From: Thauera sp. JM12B12
GTDB lineage: Bacteria; Pseudomonadota; Gammaproteobacteria; Burkholderiales; Rhodocyclaceae
Reading direction: 5' to 3'
DNA: 64,000 bases
Assembly: GCF_039614725.1 (NCBI RefSeq)
Contig: NZ_CP154859.1
Location: forward strand, 1,860,001-1,924,000
Shown here one piece after another: positions 9,960 through 20,288 of the stretch. Both the position numbers and the translations under genes were made by a program. The notes beneath the pieces are model-generated. The model was not told where the DNA came from. It made no database searches and saw only the letters and a program-made list of their open reading frames with translations. Each line of letters begins with the position of its first letter. Position 1 is the first letter of the stretch.

Positions 9960-12203
9960 ATGCCGGCACGTGCGCGTTTCATGCTCGCGGTCATCGTGCT
10001 CTTCCTGCTCATGACCGGGCCGTTCCTGCTCACCGCGCTCATCGTGTGGGTCGAGACCCAGGGTGAGGGGCGCGAGCTGCTGATCGACGTCCTTGCCCCG
10101 CACCTCAGCCTGGGAACGATGCTCACCGCGCTCGGTTTCGCCGCGGGCGTCGGTGTGGTGCGTGCCCTGTTCCGGCAATACGTGCAGGGCCTGCTGCGGA
10201 TGTCCGAGCACCTGCGCCTGATGCTCGGCGCCAACCGGGGCTTTCGCGTGCAGCCGGAAGGACCGCCCGAGGTCCAGGCGCTGGCCGCGGCGGCCAATCA
10301 GCTCGCCACCCAGCGTGATGAGCTCATGTGCGACGTCGCAGCGCAGATCGCGCGCGCGAAGGAGTCGGTCGAGCTCGAGAAGAACCGACTCGCCGCGCTG
10401 ATGTCCGAGCTCACCCAGAGCGTGGTCGTGTGCAACCTCGACGGCCGCGTTCTCCTCTACAACAACCGCGCGCGGATGCAGTTCCGCGCGCTCTCCGATG
10501 CACCGGGAGTGGCCGGCGGTGGCGAGCTGATCGGCCTCGGGCGATCGATCTACGGGGTGTTCGAGCGCAACCTGATCGCGCACGCGCTCGACACCATCCA
10601 GCAGCGCCTGCGGCGTGGTGCCACGCAGGCGCAGGCTAACTTCGTGACCACGACCCGTGCCGGGCAATTGCTGCGCGTGCAGATGGCGCCGGTGCTGGCG
10701 GTGGCGGCGACGGACGAGCACAAGGCCCTGCCGCCGTCAGCAGAGGATGGCGGTGAACGCCTGCAGGCGGAGGAGGGCGCGGCTGCGGCTCCGGCCGAAC
10801 GCACGATCACCGGTTTCATCCTCATGCTCGACAACATCACGCGCAATTTCGAGACCGAATCGCGGCGCGACCAGATGCTGCACAACCTCACCGAGGGCAA
10901 CCGGGCTTCGCTCGCCAACGTGCGTGCGGCCGCCGACATGCTCGAATACGAGGATCTGCCCGACGAGATGCGCGTGCGCTTCCGCAAGGTGGTGCGCGAC
11001 GAGGTGCAGGCGATGAGCCAGCGCCTGGACCAGACCGCGAACCAGTTCGCCGACTCGCTCAAGGCGCGCTGGCCGCTCGAGGAGATGCTCGGCGCCGACC
11101 TGATCGCGGCCGTGCAGCGCCGCATCGAGACCCGCATCGGACTGCCGACCAAGCTCGAGGAAGTGGACGAATCCTTGTGGGTGAAGGTCGACAGCTTCTC
11201 GCTGATGCAGGCCATCACCTACCTGGCGAGCCGCCTGTCGGACGAGTTCGAGGTGCGCGAGGTCCGTTTCCGTCTCAGCGCTGCAGGCCGGTTGGTACAC
11301 CTCGACCTGATCTGGTCGGGGCAGGCGATGAGCACCGAGACGGTCATGAGCTGGGAACTCGAGCCGATGAAGGTCGAGGACGAGAGCAGCCCGCTCACGG
11401 TGCGCGACGTCATCGACCGTCACGACGGCGAGATGTGGCTCGAGCGCGAGAAGGTGCGCCACCGCGCCTTCTTCCGTATCCTGCTGCCGGCGGCGACCCC
11501 GCAGGAGCAGGCCGAGGCCGAGACCTACCTGCGTGGCGAGAGCCGCCCCGAGTACTACGACTTCGACCTCTTCGCCTGGTCGGACCGCTCGCATGGCCTC
11601 GAGGACCGCCTGCTCTCCGAGCTCACCTACACGGTCTTCGACACCGAGACCACCGGCCTCAACCCCTCGCAGGGCGACGAGATCATCCAGATCGGCGCCA
11701 CGCGCATCCTCAACGGCAAGCTGCTGCGCAGCGAGTCCTTCGAGCAGCTGGTCGATCCGCAGCGTCCCCTTGCAGCCGAGTCGGCCAAGATCCACGGCAT
11801 CACCTCGGACATGCTGCGCGGCCAGCCGACGATCGACAAGGTGCTGCCGGCCTTCCACGCCTTTGCCACCGACACCGTGCTGATCGCCCACAACGCGGCC
11901 TTCGACATGCGTTTCCTCCAGCTCAAGGAAGAGGCGACGGGCCTGCGCTTCGATCAGCCGGTGCTCGACACCCTGCTGCTGTCGGCGGTGATCCAGCCCA
12001 ATCAGGAGTCGCACCGCCTGGAGGCGATCGCCGAGCGCCTCGGCCTCACCATCGTCGGCCGCCATACTGCGCTCGGCGATGCGATCGTCACCGCGGAGGT
12101 GTTCCTCAAGCTGGTGCCGCTGCTGGCCGAGAAGGGCATCCGTACCTTGCGCGATGCGCGCGAGGCTGCCGAGAAGTCCTACTACGCGCGGATCAAGTAC
12201 TGA
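9960..12203 (+). CDS. Membrane histidine-kinase-like protein fused to DnaQ-type 3'-5' exonuclease
   Basis: 747 residues. Two N-terminal transmembrane helices (about 7-31 and 50-71) are followed by a HAMP-like linker, a PAS-like domain (about 140-250) and a region aligning with HisKA/HATPase. The H-box equivalent MLHNLTEGNRASLANVR has Glu312 where the phosphoacceptor His belongs, and the N-box region (about 414-428) lacks its Asn, so the kinase part is probably inactive. Residues 556-725 are a DEDDh exonuclease of the DNA polymerase III epsilon/DnaQ family: D561 and E563 (DTET), D649, H702 and D707 are all present. It follows the lone receiver by 3 bp. Role unknown; exonuclease activity on nucleic acid at the membrane is inferred from the intact active site. 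Confidence 0.88.
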   Translation: MPARARFMLAVIVLFLLMTGPFLLTALIVWVETQGEGRELLIDVLAPHLSLGTMLTALGFAAGVGVVRALFRQYVQGLLRMSEHLRLMLGANRGFRVQPEGPPEVQALAAAANQLATQRDELMCDVAAQIARAKESVELEKNRLAALMSELTQSVVVCNLDGRVLLYNNRARMQFRALSDAPGVAGGGELIGLGRSIYGVFERNLIAHALDTIQQRLRRGATQAQANFVTTTRAGQLLRVQMAPVLAVAATDEHKALPPSAEDGGERLQAEEGAAAAPAERTITGFILMLDNITRNFETESRRDQMLHNLTEGNRASLANVRAAADMLEYEDLPDEMRVRFRKVVRDEVQAMSQRLDQTANQFADSLKARWPLEEMLGADLIAAVQRRIETRIGLPTKLEEVDESLWVKVDSFSLMQAITYLASRLSDEFEVREVRFRLSAAGRLVHLDLIWSGQAMSTETVMSWELEPMKVEDESSPLTVRDVIDRHDGEMWLEREKVRHRAFFRILLPAATPQEQAEAETYLRGESRPEYYDFDLFAWSDRSHGLEDRLLSELTYTVFDTETTGLNPSQGDEIIQIGATRILNGKLLRSESFEQLVDPQRPLAAESAKIHGITSDMLRGQPTIDKVLPAFHAFATDTVLIAHNAAFDMRFLQLKEEATGLRFDQPVLDTLLLSAVIQPNQESHRLEAIAERLGLTIVGRHTALGDAIVTAEVFLKLVPLLAEKGIRTLRDAREAAEKSYYARIKY

Positions 12204-12240
12204 TGACGCAGCGGCGCTGCGAAGACCGGCGGAGGCGGGG

Positions 12241-14286
12241 TTGAGGCGCAACGCCGGCTTTGCGCGCCAGCTGCGACGCTATTACGGCGTCTATACGCTG
12301 ACATTCGCGATCTTCGTGGTGCTGCTCGCGATCGGCGAGTCGATGGGCCTGTCGCAGCAGCTCATCGGTCACGTCTTCCTGTTCGTGACCATCGCCATCT
12401 ACGCCACGATCGGGGTCATGAGCCGGACCTCGGACGTCTCCGAGTATTACGTCGCGGGCCGGCGCGTGCCGGCGCTGTTCAACGGCATGGCAACCGCGGC
12501 CGACTGGATGAGCGCCGCGTCCTTCATCGGCCTGGCCGGCACCCTTTATTTCAGTGGTTTCGAGGGCCTGGCCTTCGTCACCGGCTGGACAGGGGGGTTC
12601 GTGCTGGTGGCGCTGCTCCTTGCGCCCTACCTGCGCAAGTTCGGCCAATACACGATCCCCGACTTCCTCGGCGCGCGCTACCAGGGCAACGTGGCGCGCC
12701 TGGTCGGTCTCGGGGCGGCGGTGCTGGCGAGCTTCGTCTACCTGGTGGCGCAGATCTACGGCGTCGGCCTGGTGACCAGCCGGTTCGTGAGCGTCGAGTT
12801 CGAGATCGGCCTCTTCATCGGCCTCGCCGGCATCCTGGTGTGCTCCTTCCTCGGCGGCATGCGCGCCGTCACCTGGACCCAGGTGGCACAGTACGTGATC
12901 CTGATCATCGCCTATCTCGTGCCGGTGGTGATCCTCTCCTACAAGCTCACCGGGATTCCCATTCCGCAGGCGGTGTACGGGAAGGTGCTGCAGCAGATCA
13001 GCGCGCAGGAGGACGAGCTGCTGAATGCTCCGGCCGAGGTGGAGGTCCGCGAGATGTACCGTCAGCGCGCACAGAACTACGGCGTGATGATGGCCGAGCT
13101 GCCGGAGTCGCTCGAGATCGAGCGTCGCGTCCTCATCGAGCGCCTCAACGACATGCGGCTCAATGGCGCCCCGGCGCGGGACATCGCGCTCGCCGAGCGC
13201 GCGCTGCGCGACCTGCCGCGCACGCCGGCCGAGGCGCAGCAGCAGTGGGAGCGCGCCCGGGTCGAGGCGCTCGAGCGCTCCAGGCCGCCACCCCGGCACG
13301 CCGACGCGCACCCGGGCGCGAACGCGCAGGAATCTGCGGTCGCGCGCAACAACTTCCTTGCCCTGATGTTCGTGCTGATGGTCGGCACCGCCGCGCTGCC
13401 GCACATCCTGATGCGTTACTACACGACGCCGGGCGTGATGGAGGCGCGCCGCTCGGTGATGTGGTCGCTGTTCTTCATCTTCCTGCTCTACGTCACCGCG
13501 CCGGCCTATGCGGTGTTCGCGAAGTGGGAGGTCTATCACAACGTGGTCGGCTCCAGCCTCGAGATCCTGCCCGACTGGGTGGCGTCCTGGGGGCGTGTCG
13601 GGCTGGTGCGGATCGAGGACCTCAACGGCGACGGCATCCTGCAGCTCGCCGAGCTGCGCCTCAACACCGACGTGATCGTGCTCGCCACGCCCGAGATTGC
13701 GGGCCTTCCATACGTGGTGTCGGGACTGGTGGCTGCCGGCGGGCTGGCGGCGGCGCTGTCGACCGCCGACGGCCTGTTGCTGACAATCTCCAACGCGCTG
13801 TCGCACGACCTCTACTACAAGGTCATCAACCCGCAGGCCACCACCCATCGCAGGCTGGTGATCTCGAAGTCGCAACTGCTGGTGGTGGCGGTGGTGGCGG
13901 CCTGGGTGGCCTCGCTGCGGCCGGACAACATCCTGTTCATGGTCGGGCTGGCGTTCTCGATCGGCGGCTCGGCCTTCTTCCCGGCGCTGGTGCTGGGCAT
14001 CTTCTGGAAGCGTGCCAACCGCCCCGGCGCCGTCTCCGGCATGCTGGCCGGCCTCGCGATCACGCTCTTCTACGTCGTGCGCACCCATCCCTTCTTCGGC
14101 GGGTCGATGGCGAATGCCTGGTTCGACATCAACCCGATCTCGGCCGGCGTGTTCGGCGTGCCGCTCGGGTTCCTGACCATCGTCGTCGTCAGCCTGCTGA
14201 CCAAGCCGCCGCCGCAGGAGATCCAGGACCTGGTCGACTACGTGCGCTACCCCGATCTGCCCGGACAGCCGCGCCCGGATCTCTGA
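12241..14286 (+). CDS. actP: Sodium:solute (acetate) symporter, ActP-like
   Basis: About 681 residues of SSF fold with many transmembrane segments; the motifs ADWMSAASFIG and STADGLLLTISNAL are typical of ActP-type cation/acetate symporters. I place the start at TTG 12241 because GGAGG lies 5 nt upstream (12231-12235) and the sequence there becomes family-like; the open frame extends further left but overlaps the preceding gene. A charged hydrophilic insertion of about 110 residues (about 250-360) with coiled-coil character sits between membrane segments, as in the long SSF subfamily. Placement with acs and the SSF kinase supports acetate or short-chain carboxylate uptake, but the substrate is not proven. 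Confidence 0.86.
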   Translation: MRRNAGFARQLRRYYGVYTLTFAIFVVLLAIGESMGLSQQLIGHVFLFVTIAIYATIGVMSRTSDVSEYYVAGRRVPALFNGMATAADWMSAASFIGLAGTLYFSGFEGLAFVTGWTGGFVLVALLLAPYLRKFGQYTIPDFLGARYQGNVARLVGLGAAVLASFVYLVAQIYGVGLVTSRFVSVEFEIGLFIGLAGILVCSFLGGMRAVTWTQVAQYVILIIAYLVPVVILSYKLTGIPIPQAVYGKVLQQISAQEDELLNAPAEVEVREMYRQRAQNYGVMMAELPESLEIERRVLIERLNDMRLNGAPARDIALAERALRDLPRTPAEAQQQWERARVEALERSRPPPRHADAHPGANAQESAVARNNFLALMFVLMVGTAALPHILMRYYTTPGVMEARRSVMWSLFFIFLLYVTAPAYAVFAKWEVYHNVVGSSLEILPDWVASWGRVGLVRIEDLNGDGILQLAELRLNTDVIVLATPEIAGLPYVVSGLVAAGGLAAALSTADGLLLTISNALSHDLYYKVINPQATTHRRLVISKSQLLVVAVVAAWVASLRPDNILFMVGLAFSIGGSAFFPALVLGIFWKRANRPGAVSGMLAGLAITLFYVVRTHPFFGGSMANAWFDINPISAGVFGVPLGFLTIVVVSLLTKPPPQEIQDLVDYVRYPDLPGQPRPDL

Positions 14287-14294
14287 TCGAGGTA

Positions 14295-14322
14295 CTTGAA
14301 GCGCGGCCGAGTTGCCCCACAT
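14295..14322 (+). promoter_or_regulatory. Sigma-32-type heat-shock promoter of clpB
   Basis: CTTGAA (14295-14300) and CCCCACAT (14315-14322) are separated by 14 nt, close to the RpoH consensus CTTGAAA-N11-16-CCCCATNT. The likely transcription start is about 14330, leaving a leader of roughly 28 nt before the clpB ATG. Confidence 0.75.
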
Positions 14323-14357
14323 AGGGTTCAGTTCAACGATTCCCGAGGATGCCGACG

Positions 14358-16937
14358 ATGCGCTTCGAAAAGCTCACCACCAAGTTCCAGCAGGCCCTCG
14401 CCGATGCGCAGAGCATCGCCGTGGGCAACGACCAGCAGTTCATCGAGCCCTTGCACCTGGTGCAGGCGCTGCTCGAGCAGGACGACGGTGGCAGCGTGTC
14501 GCTGCTGCAGCGCGCGGGCGTCAATGTGCCGCCGCTCAAGGCCGCCGTCTCCAAGGCCATCGGCCGGCTGCCCAAGGTCGAAGGTCATGGCGGCGAGGTC
14601 AGCATCGGCCGCGAGCTCAATAACCTGCTCAACGTCACCGACCGCGAAGCGCAGAAACGTGGCGACCAGTTCATCGCCAGCGAGATGTTCCTGCTCGCGC
14701 TCGCCGACGACAAGGGCGAGGCGGGTCGTCTGCTCAAGGACAATGGCCTCGCCCGCAAGGCGCTCGAGGCCGCGATCGAGGCCGTGCGCGGCGGCGCCAG
14801 CGTAGGCAGCCAGGACGCCGAGGGCCAGCGCGAGTCGCTGAAGAAATACTGCATGGACCTCACCGAGCGCGCGCGCAGCGGCAAGCTCGACCCGGTGATC
14901 GGCCGTGACGACGAGATCCGCCGCGCGATCCAGATCCTGCAGCGCCGCACCAAGAACAACCCGGTGCTGATCGGCGAGCCGGGGGTGGGCAAGACCGCGA
15001 TCGTCGAGGGCCTGGCGCAGCGCATCGTCAACGACGAGGTGCCCGAGACGCTCAAGGGCAAGCGCGTGCTGTCGCTCGACATGGCGGCGCTGCTGGCGGG
15101 CGCCAAGTATCGCGGCGAGTTCGAGGAGCGCCTGAAGGCCGTCCTGAAGGAGATCGCCCAGGACGAGGGGCGCATCATCCTCTTCATCGACGAGATCCAC
15201 ACCATGGTCGGCGCGGGCAAGGCCGAAGGTGCCATGGATGCGGGCAACATGCTCAAGCCCGCGCTCGCCCGTGGCGAGCTGCACTGCATCGGGGCCACCA
15301 CGCTGGACGAGTACCGCAAGTACATCGAGAAGGACGCCGCGCTCGAGCGCCGCTTCCAGAAGGTGCTGGTCGAGGAGCCGACGGTCGAGGCCACCATCGC
15401 CATCCTGCGTGGCCTGCAGGAGAAGTACGAGATCCACCACGGCGTCGACATCACCGACCCGGCGATCGTCGCCGCGGCCGAGTTGTCGCACCGCTACATC
15501 ACCGACCGCTTCCTGCCGGACAAGGCGATCGACCTGATCGACGAGGCCGCGGCGCGCATCAAGATGGAGATCGACTCCAAGCCCGAGGTCATGGACAAGC
15601 TCGACCGCCGCATGATCCAGCTCAAGATCGAGCGCGAGGCGGTGAAGAAGGAGAAGGACGAGGCCTCGCAGAAGCGCCTGCAGCTGATCGAGGACGAGCT
15701 CGCCAAGCTCCAGCGCGAGTACAACGACCTCGAGGAGATCTGGAAGGCCGAGAAGGCCAAGGTCGCCGGTTCGGCCCACATCAAGGAAGAGATCGACGCG
15801 CTGCGCGCGCAGATGGCGGAGTACCAGCGCAAGGGCCAGCTCGACAAGGTCGCCGAGCTGCAGTACGGCAAGCTGCCGCAGCTCGAGGGTCAGCTGAAGA
15901 TGGCGGAGCAGGCGGGCGAGAGCGCCACGCCCAACAAGCTGCTGCGCACCCAGGTTGGCACCGAGGAGATCGCCGAGGTCGTCTCGCGGGCCACCGGCAT
16001 CCCGGTGAGCAAGATGATGCAGGGCGAGCGCGAGAAGCTCTTGAAGATGGAGGACAAGCTGCACGAGCGCGTGGTCGGCCAGGACGAGGCGGTGCGCCTG
16101 GTGGCCGACGCCATCCGCCGTTCGCGCGCCGGCCTGTCGGACGAGAACCGGCCGTATGGTTCCTTCCTCTTCCTCGGGCCCACCGGCGTGGGCAAGACCG
16201 AGCTGTGCAAGACGCTGGCGAACTTCCTGTTCGACTCCGAGGAGCACCTGATTCGCATCGACATGAGCGAGTTCATGGAGAAGCACTCGGTGGCGCGCCT
16301 CATCGGCGCCCCTCCGGGCTACGTCGGCTACGAGGAGGGCGGATACCTCACCGAGCAGGTGCGGCGCAAGCCCTACAGCGTGATCCTGTTCGACGAGGTC
16401 GAGAAGGCGCACCCGGACGTGTTCAACGTGTTGCTGCAGGTGCTCGACGACGGCCGCATGACCGACGGCCAGGGGCGCACGGTGGACTTCAAGAACACCG
16501 TGATCGTGATGACCTCCAACCTCGGCAGCCAGATGATCCAGGCCATGGCCGGCGATGACTACGGCGTGATCAAGCTCGCGGTGATGGCGGAGGTGAAGAC
16601 CTACTTCCGTCCCGAATTCATCAACCGCATCGACGAGGTCGTGGTGTTCCATGCGCTCGACGAGAAGCACATCGCCGGCATCGCGAAGATCCAGCTGCAG
16701 TATCTGGAGAAGCGCCTGGCGCGGCTGGAGATGGCGATGGAGGTCAGCGATGCCGCCCTCGCCGAGCTGGCGACCGCCGGCTTCGACCCGGTGTTCGGCG
16801 CGCGGCCGCTCAAGCGCGCGATCCAGGAGCGCATCGAGAACCCGCTCGCGAAAGCGATCCTCGAGGGCAGGTTCGCTGCGAAGGACCGCATCCGCGTCGA
16901 TGCCGAGGGTGGGCAGCTGGTGTTCAGGCGCGCGTAG
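14358..16937 (+). CDS. clpB: ClpB disaggregase chaperone
   Basis: Hexameric AAA+ disaggregase that threads aggregated proteins and works with DnaK in the cytosol. 859 residues, normal for the family. Order: Clp-N repeat domain, first AAA module with Walker A GEPGVGKT (206-213), a coiled-coil middle domain (about 410-520), and a second AAA module with GPTGVGKT (607-614). It lacks a ClpP-binding loop as far as can be judged. The ATG at 14358 is 9 nt from GAGG (14345-14348); the in-frame ATG at 14349 abuts that site, so it is less likely. The RpoH-type promoter 36-63 bp upstream indicates heat-shock control. Confidence 0.97.
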   Translation: MRFEKLTTKFQQALADAQSIAVGNDQQFIEPLHLVQALLEQDDGGSVSLLQRAGVNVPPLKAAVSKAIGRLPKVEGHGGEVSIGRELNNLLNVTDREAQKRGDQFIASEMFLLALADDKGEAGRLLKDNGLARKALEAAIEAVRGGASVGSQDAEGQRESLKKYCMDLTERARSGKLDPVIGRDDEIRRAIQILQRRTKNNPVLIGEPGVGKTAIVEGLAQRIVNDEVPETLKGKRVLSLDMAALLAGAKYRGEFEERLKAVLKEIAQDEGRIILFIDEIHTMVGAGKAEGAMDAGNMLKPALARGELHCIGATTLDEYRKYIEKDAALERRFQKVLVEEPTVEATIAILRGLQEKYEIHHGVDITDPAIVAAAELSHRYITDRFLPDKAIDLIDEAAARIKMEIDSKPEVMDKLDRRMIQLKIEREAVKKEKDEASQKRLQLIEDELAKLQREYNDLEEIWKAEKAKVAGSAHIKEEIDALRAQMAEYQRKGQLDKVAELQYGKLPQLEGQLKMAEQAGESATPNKLLRTQVGTEEIAEVVSRATGIPVSKMMQGEREKLLKMEDKLHERVVGQDEAVRLVADAIRRSRAGLSDENRPYGSFLFLGPTGVGKTELCKTLANFLFDSEEHLIRIDMSEFMEKHSVARLIGAPPGYVGYEEGGYLTEQVRRKPYSVILFDEVEKAHPDVFNVLLQVLDDGRMTDGQGRTVDFKNTVIVMTSNLGSQMIQAMAGDDYGVIKLAVMAEVKTYFRPEFINRIDEVVVFHALDEKHIAGIAKIQLQYLEKRLARLEMAMEVSDAALAELATAGFDPVFGARPLKRAIQERIENPLAKAILEGRFAAKDRIRVDAEGGQLVFRRA

Positions 16938-16958
16938 CGGGTCGCTTGCGCATGCCCG

Positions 16959-17007
16959 GGGCGGAGGACAGGGGCGGCCGGTGGCCGGTCGCTCGCGTCC
17001 TCCGCCC
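16959..17007. terminator. Inverted repeat between convergent clpB and GGDEF-EAL gene
   Basis: Perfect 11-bp arms GGGCGGAGGAC (16959-16969) and GTCCTCCGCCC (16997-17007) enclose a GC-rich 27-nt loop. They sit in the 78-bp gap between two convergent genes. No T run follows on either strand, so bidirectional termination is only a reasonable guess. Confidence 0.4.
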
Positions 17008-17015
17008 GCTTGCGT

Positions 17016-20000
17016 CTACACCCGGGCGTTTGCCCGGATCCAGTCGGCGAAAGCGTCGACCGTGAGTGGGCGGGAGAACAGGTAGCCCTGCATCGCGTGG
17101 CAGCCGCGCTCGGCGAGGTAGTGTCGCTGCTCGGGCGTCTCGACGCCCTCGGCCACCACTTCCATGCCGAGGTCGCGGCCGAGCGACAGTGCCGCTGCGG
17201 TCACGGCGGCGTCTTCGGCATTGCCGGGCAGGTCATCGACGAAGGAGCGGTCGATCTTCAGCCGCGCGATCGGCAGGCGCTTGAGGTAGGACAGGCTGGA
17301 GTAGCCGGTGCCGAAGTCGTCCAGCGCGAGGGTTAGGCCCAGGTCGACCAGGTCCTGCAGGCGGCCGTGCAGGTCCTCGTCGGGTGCCATCAGCGCGCTC
17401 TCGGTGATCTCCAGTTCGAGGCAGGCGGGATCGGCGCCGGTTTCCTCCAGCATGCGCGCGACCATGGGCACGAAGTCGCGCTTGCGGAACTGCAGCGCAG
17501 AGATGTTGATCGCGACGACGAGGTCGGGCAGGCCGGCAGCACGCCAGCGTACCTGCTGGCGGCAGGCTTCGCGCAGCACCCACTCGCCGAGCGGCGCGAT
17601 CAGGCCGGTTTCCTCCGCGAGCGGGATGAAGTGGTCTGGCGGGACCATGCCGCGCTGCGGATGGATCCATCGCACCAGCGCCTCGCAGCCATAGGGGCGG
17701 CCGGTCGCGGCCTCGATCTGCGGCTGGTAGTGCAGGACGAGCTCGTTGCGCTCGAGGGCGCGGCGCAGGTCGTTCTCCATCTGCAGGCGCTGGGTGGCGC
17801 GGGCATTCATCTCGGGGACGAAGAAGCGGTAGGTGTGGCGACCGGCTTCCTTGGCGCCGTACATCGCCGTGTCGGCATGCTTGAGCAAGGTGTCGACCTC
17901 GGATCCGTCGCCCGGGAAGAGCGCGATCCCGATACTTGCCGACAGATGCAGCTCGTGGCCGTCGATGGTGAGCGGCTCGGCGAGCGCGGCGAGCATGCGA
18001 TCTGCGACCAGCGCGGCCTCCTCCACGTGCGACAGGCGCGACAGCAGCGCGACGAACTCGTCGCCGCCGAGGCGGGCGAGGAGATCCTCGTCGCGCACGC
18101 ACTTCGACAACCGGCTCGCCACCATCGCCAGCAGGCGGTCGCCCGCCGGATGGCCGAGCGAGTCGTTTACCGTCTTGAAGTTGTCGAGGTCGAGGAACAG
18201 GATCGCGAAGATGTCGGCGTGGCGCGCAGCCGAACATAGCGCGATGCGGGCCTGCTCCTGCCACGCGCTGCGATTGGGTAGCCCGGTCAGGGTGTCGTAG
18301 CGGGCGAGATACTGGATCTTGGCCTCGGCCTCGCGCGCACTGGTCACATCCTGTGCGGTGCCACGGATGCGGGCGAGCTGGCCGTCCTGCCAATCGCCTT
18401 CGATGCGGAATTGCAGCGTGCGCGGGGGCAGGGTGTCGGTCTTGCAGTCGAACATCACGCGGCCGGGGCGGTCCGCGGCCGTATCCAGTCCCTTGCGCAG
18501 GGCGGAGCGGCTAGCCGGCGACACCGCATCGATGAGTGCATCGAGGCTGTCCAGGGGGCTGTCCGCGGTGCCCAGGAGCAGGTGCAGCTCCGCGGAGGTA
18601 CGCAGCCCTGACAGCCCCGAAACGGTCTCCCAGCTGCCCATGCGCGCGATGCGCTGGGCGTCGATGAGCGCTGCCTGCTTTTCGTTCAGGCTCGCGCTCG
18701 CCGCCGCGAGCTCGGCGGTGCGCTGTTCAACCAGCGCGTTGATGCGCCGGTTGCTGCCGGTGGTGATGAGGAGCAGTGCACCGAGCATCCCGGTGGCAAG
18801 CAGGCCGACGGCCACCGTGGCCCAGGCTGCCCAGCTGCGCAGTTGCTCGACATAGGCCGGGCTGGCGCGCATGCGAAGCTCCCACTGGCGCCCGCCGAAG
18901 GAGATCGGTGCCGCGTGGGCGAGGCCGTCGCGCGTCCAGGCCGGGTGATCGGCGGTGAAACCGCCTGCAAGACAGCCACCCTCGCGCGTGTCGGGCTCGG
19001 CGAGGCAGTAGTCGATGGTCGCTGAGCGCGCGCCATCGAGCGCGGCGGCGAGGACGTCGTCCATGCGGAAGGTGGCCGTGACGACGCCACGCAGCGGGGT
19101 GCTCGCCGTCAGGCTCGCGGACTCGAAGACCGCAAGGTAGACCGCCACGCCGTTCTGCTGTCCGCTCGCCTGCACCAGGCGCAGGCGGGCGGTGGCCGCT
19201 GGCTGGCCGGTCGCACGCGCGCGCGCGATCGCCTCCGCGGCCACCGGCAAGGACAGCGGGTCCATGCCGAGCGCCCGCTCGTTGATGCCCTCCGGTGCGA
19301 TGTGCAGGATCGGCAGGTACTCTGGACGCTGCGCGGCAGGGAAGACACGGCCGGCCTCGTCGCGATCGCGGATGGCGAAATCATGCAGCCCTTCGCCACG
19401 CACCGACGCCTCGAATGCGCTGCGTCCGTCCTCCGGCACGCGCGGGTTCCAGCTGAAACTCTGGGTGCCGGGATGGCGCTCGAGCCAGGGCGTGACGAAG
19501 CCACGGAAGTCGCGCGCGGAGACGTGCTCGCTGACCGAGAGCAGGCGCTCGATCGAGCGCATCATGTCGATGTGGCTGTCGAGCCGCTTCTGCAGGAGAC
19601 CAGCCAGATGGGCCGCGTCGCGGTCGAACTGAGCCTGGACGCGCATGTGCTCCCAGCCCACCACCTGGCGGTAAGCGAGCGTGAGCAGCACCAGCGCCAG
19701 CGCCAGCGGCACCGCCACCGCCACCCGTCGCGGCCGCCACGCCGAGGTCGGCAAGCCGAAGAAGACGAAGACGAGCGGGGTGGCGACGAGCGCACCCAGG
19801 GTGTCGCCCGCCCACCACGACCACCAGTTGAACAGGGCCTCGTCGGCGGCGATCACGCCCGCCCATACCAGCGCGGTGACCGAGAGCGTGGCGCTCACCA
19901 GCGTACTGAGCGGCACCGTGACCGCGAGCAGGCGAACCACGGCGCGCGGCGTGTCGAGGGCGTTCGGAAAACCGATCAACCTGCGCGCGAGCAGTACGCC

Positions 20001-20288
20001 GACGATGGCCTGCAAGGTGGCGGCCATCGGTACCACCATCGGCCCGAGCGGGCTCCAGCCCGGTGTGCCGATCAGCGGCCAGGCGGCGACCAACTGCACG
20101 AGCGCGGAACCGAGGAACACTGCGGGCCAGTACCCGAGCCCGAAGATCAGCAGGGCCGAGAGCGCGATGCCGGCGGACGGAAAGAAGGGAGCGGTGTAGC
20201 CAGGTGGAATGGCAAGTCCGAGCGCCAGGTGGCCTGCGGCCCAGTAGGCCAGGGTGATGAGGGTCAGTCGTGAAATCTTCGCGCGCAT
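17016..20288 (-). CDS. MASE1-CHASE-GGDEF-EAL membrane c-di-GMP protein
   Basis: 1090 residues. An N-terminal multi-helix MASE1-like membrane sensor domain (about 1-215) is followed by a periplasmic CHASE-like domain (about 220-480), a further transmembrane helix near 490, a coiled-coil, a short PAS-like region, GGDEF with RLGGDEF, and EAL with EAL (YGCEALVRW), DDFGTGYSS and EGVE. All catalytic signatures are present, so it may be bifunctional or phosphodiesterase-dominant. The MASE1-plus-CHASE arrangement points to sensing an extracytoplasmic or membrane-associated ligand, which is not identifiable here. It is monocistronic and convergent with clpB. Confidence 0.92.
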   Translation of the reverse strand: MRAKISRLTLITLAYWAAGHLALGLAIPPGYTAPFFPSAGIALSALLIFGLGYWPAVFLGSALVQLVAAWPLIGTPGWSPLGPMVVPMAATLQAIVGVLLARRLIGFPNALDTPRAVVRLLAVTVPLSTLVSATLSVTALVWAGVIAADEALFNWWSWWAGDTLGALVATPLVFVFFGLPTSAWRPRRVAVAVPLALALVLLTLAYRQVVGWEHMRVQAQFDRDAAHLAGLLQKRLDSHIDMMRSIERLLSVSEHVSARDFRGFVTPWLERHPGTQSFSWNPRVPEDGRSAFEASVRGEGLHDFAIRDRDEAGRVFPAAQRPEYLPILHIAPEGINERALGMDPLSLPVAAEAIARARATGQPAATARLRLVQASGQQNGVAVYLAVFESASLTASTPLRGVVTATFRMDDVLAAALDGARSATIDYCLAEPDTREGGCLAGGFTADHPAWTRDGLAHAAPISFGGRQWELRMRASPAYVEQLRSWAAWATVAVGLLATGMLGALLLITTGSNRRINALVEQRTAELAAASASLNEKQAALIDAQRIARMGSWETVSGLSGLRTSAELHLLLGTADSPLDSLDALIDAVSPASRSALRKGLDTAADRPGRVMFDCKTDTLPPRTLQFRIEGDWQDGQLARIRGTAQDVTSAREAEAKIQYLARYDTLTGLPNRSAWQEQARIALCSAARHADIFAILFLDLDNFKTVNDSLGHPAGDRLLAMVASRLSKCVRDEDLLARLGGDEFVALLSRLSHVEEAALVADRMLAALAEPLTIDGHELHLSASIGIALFPGDGSEVDTLLKHADTAMYGAKEAGRHTYRFFVPEMNARATQRLQMENDLRRALERNELVLHYQPQIEAATGRPYGCEALVRWIHPQRGMVPPDHFIPLAEETGLIAPLGEWVLREACRQQVRWRAAGLPDLVVAINISALQFRKRDFVPMVARMLEETGADPACLELEITESALMAPDEDLHGRLQDLVDLGLTLALDDFGTGYSSLSYLKRLPIARLKIDRSFVDDLPGNAEDAAVTAAALSLGRDLGMEVVAEGVETPEQRHYLAERGCHAMQGYLFSRPLTVDAFADWIRANARV

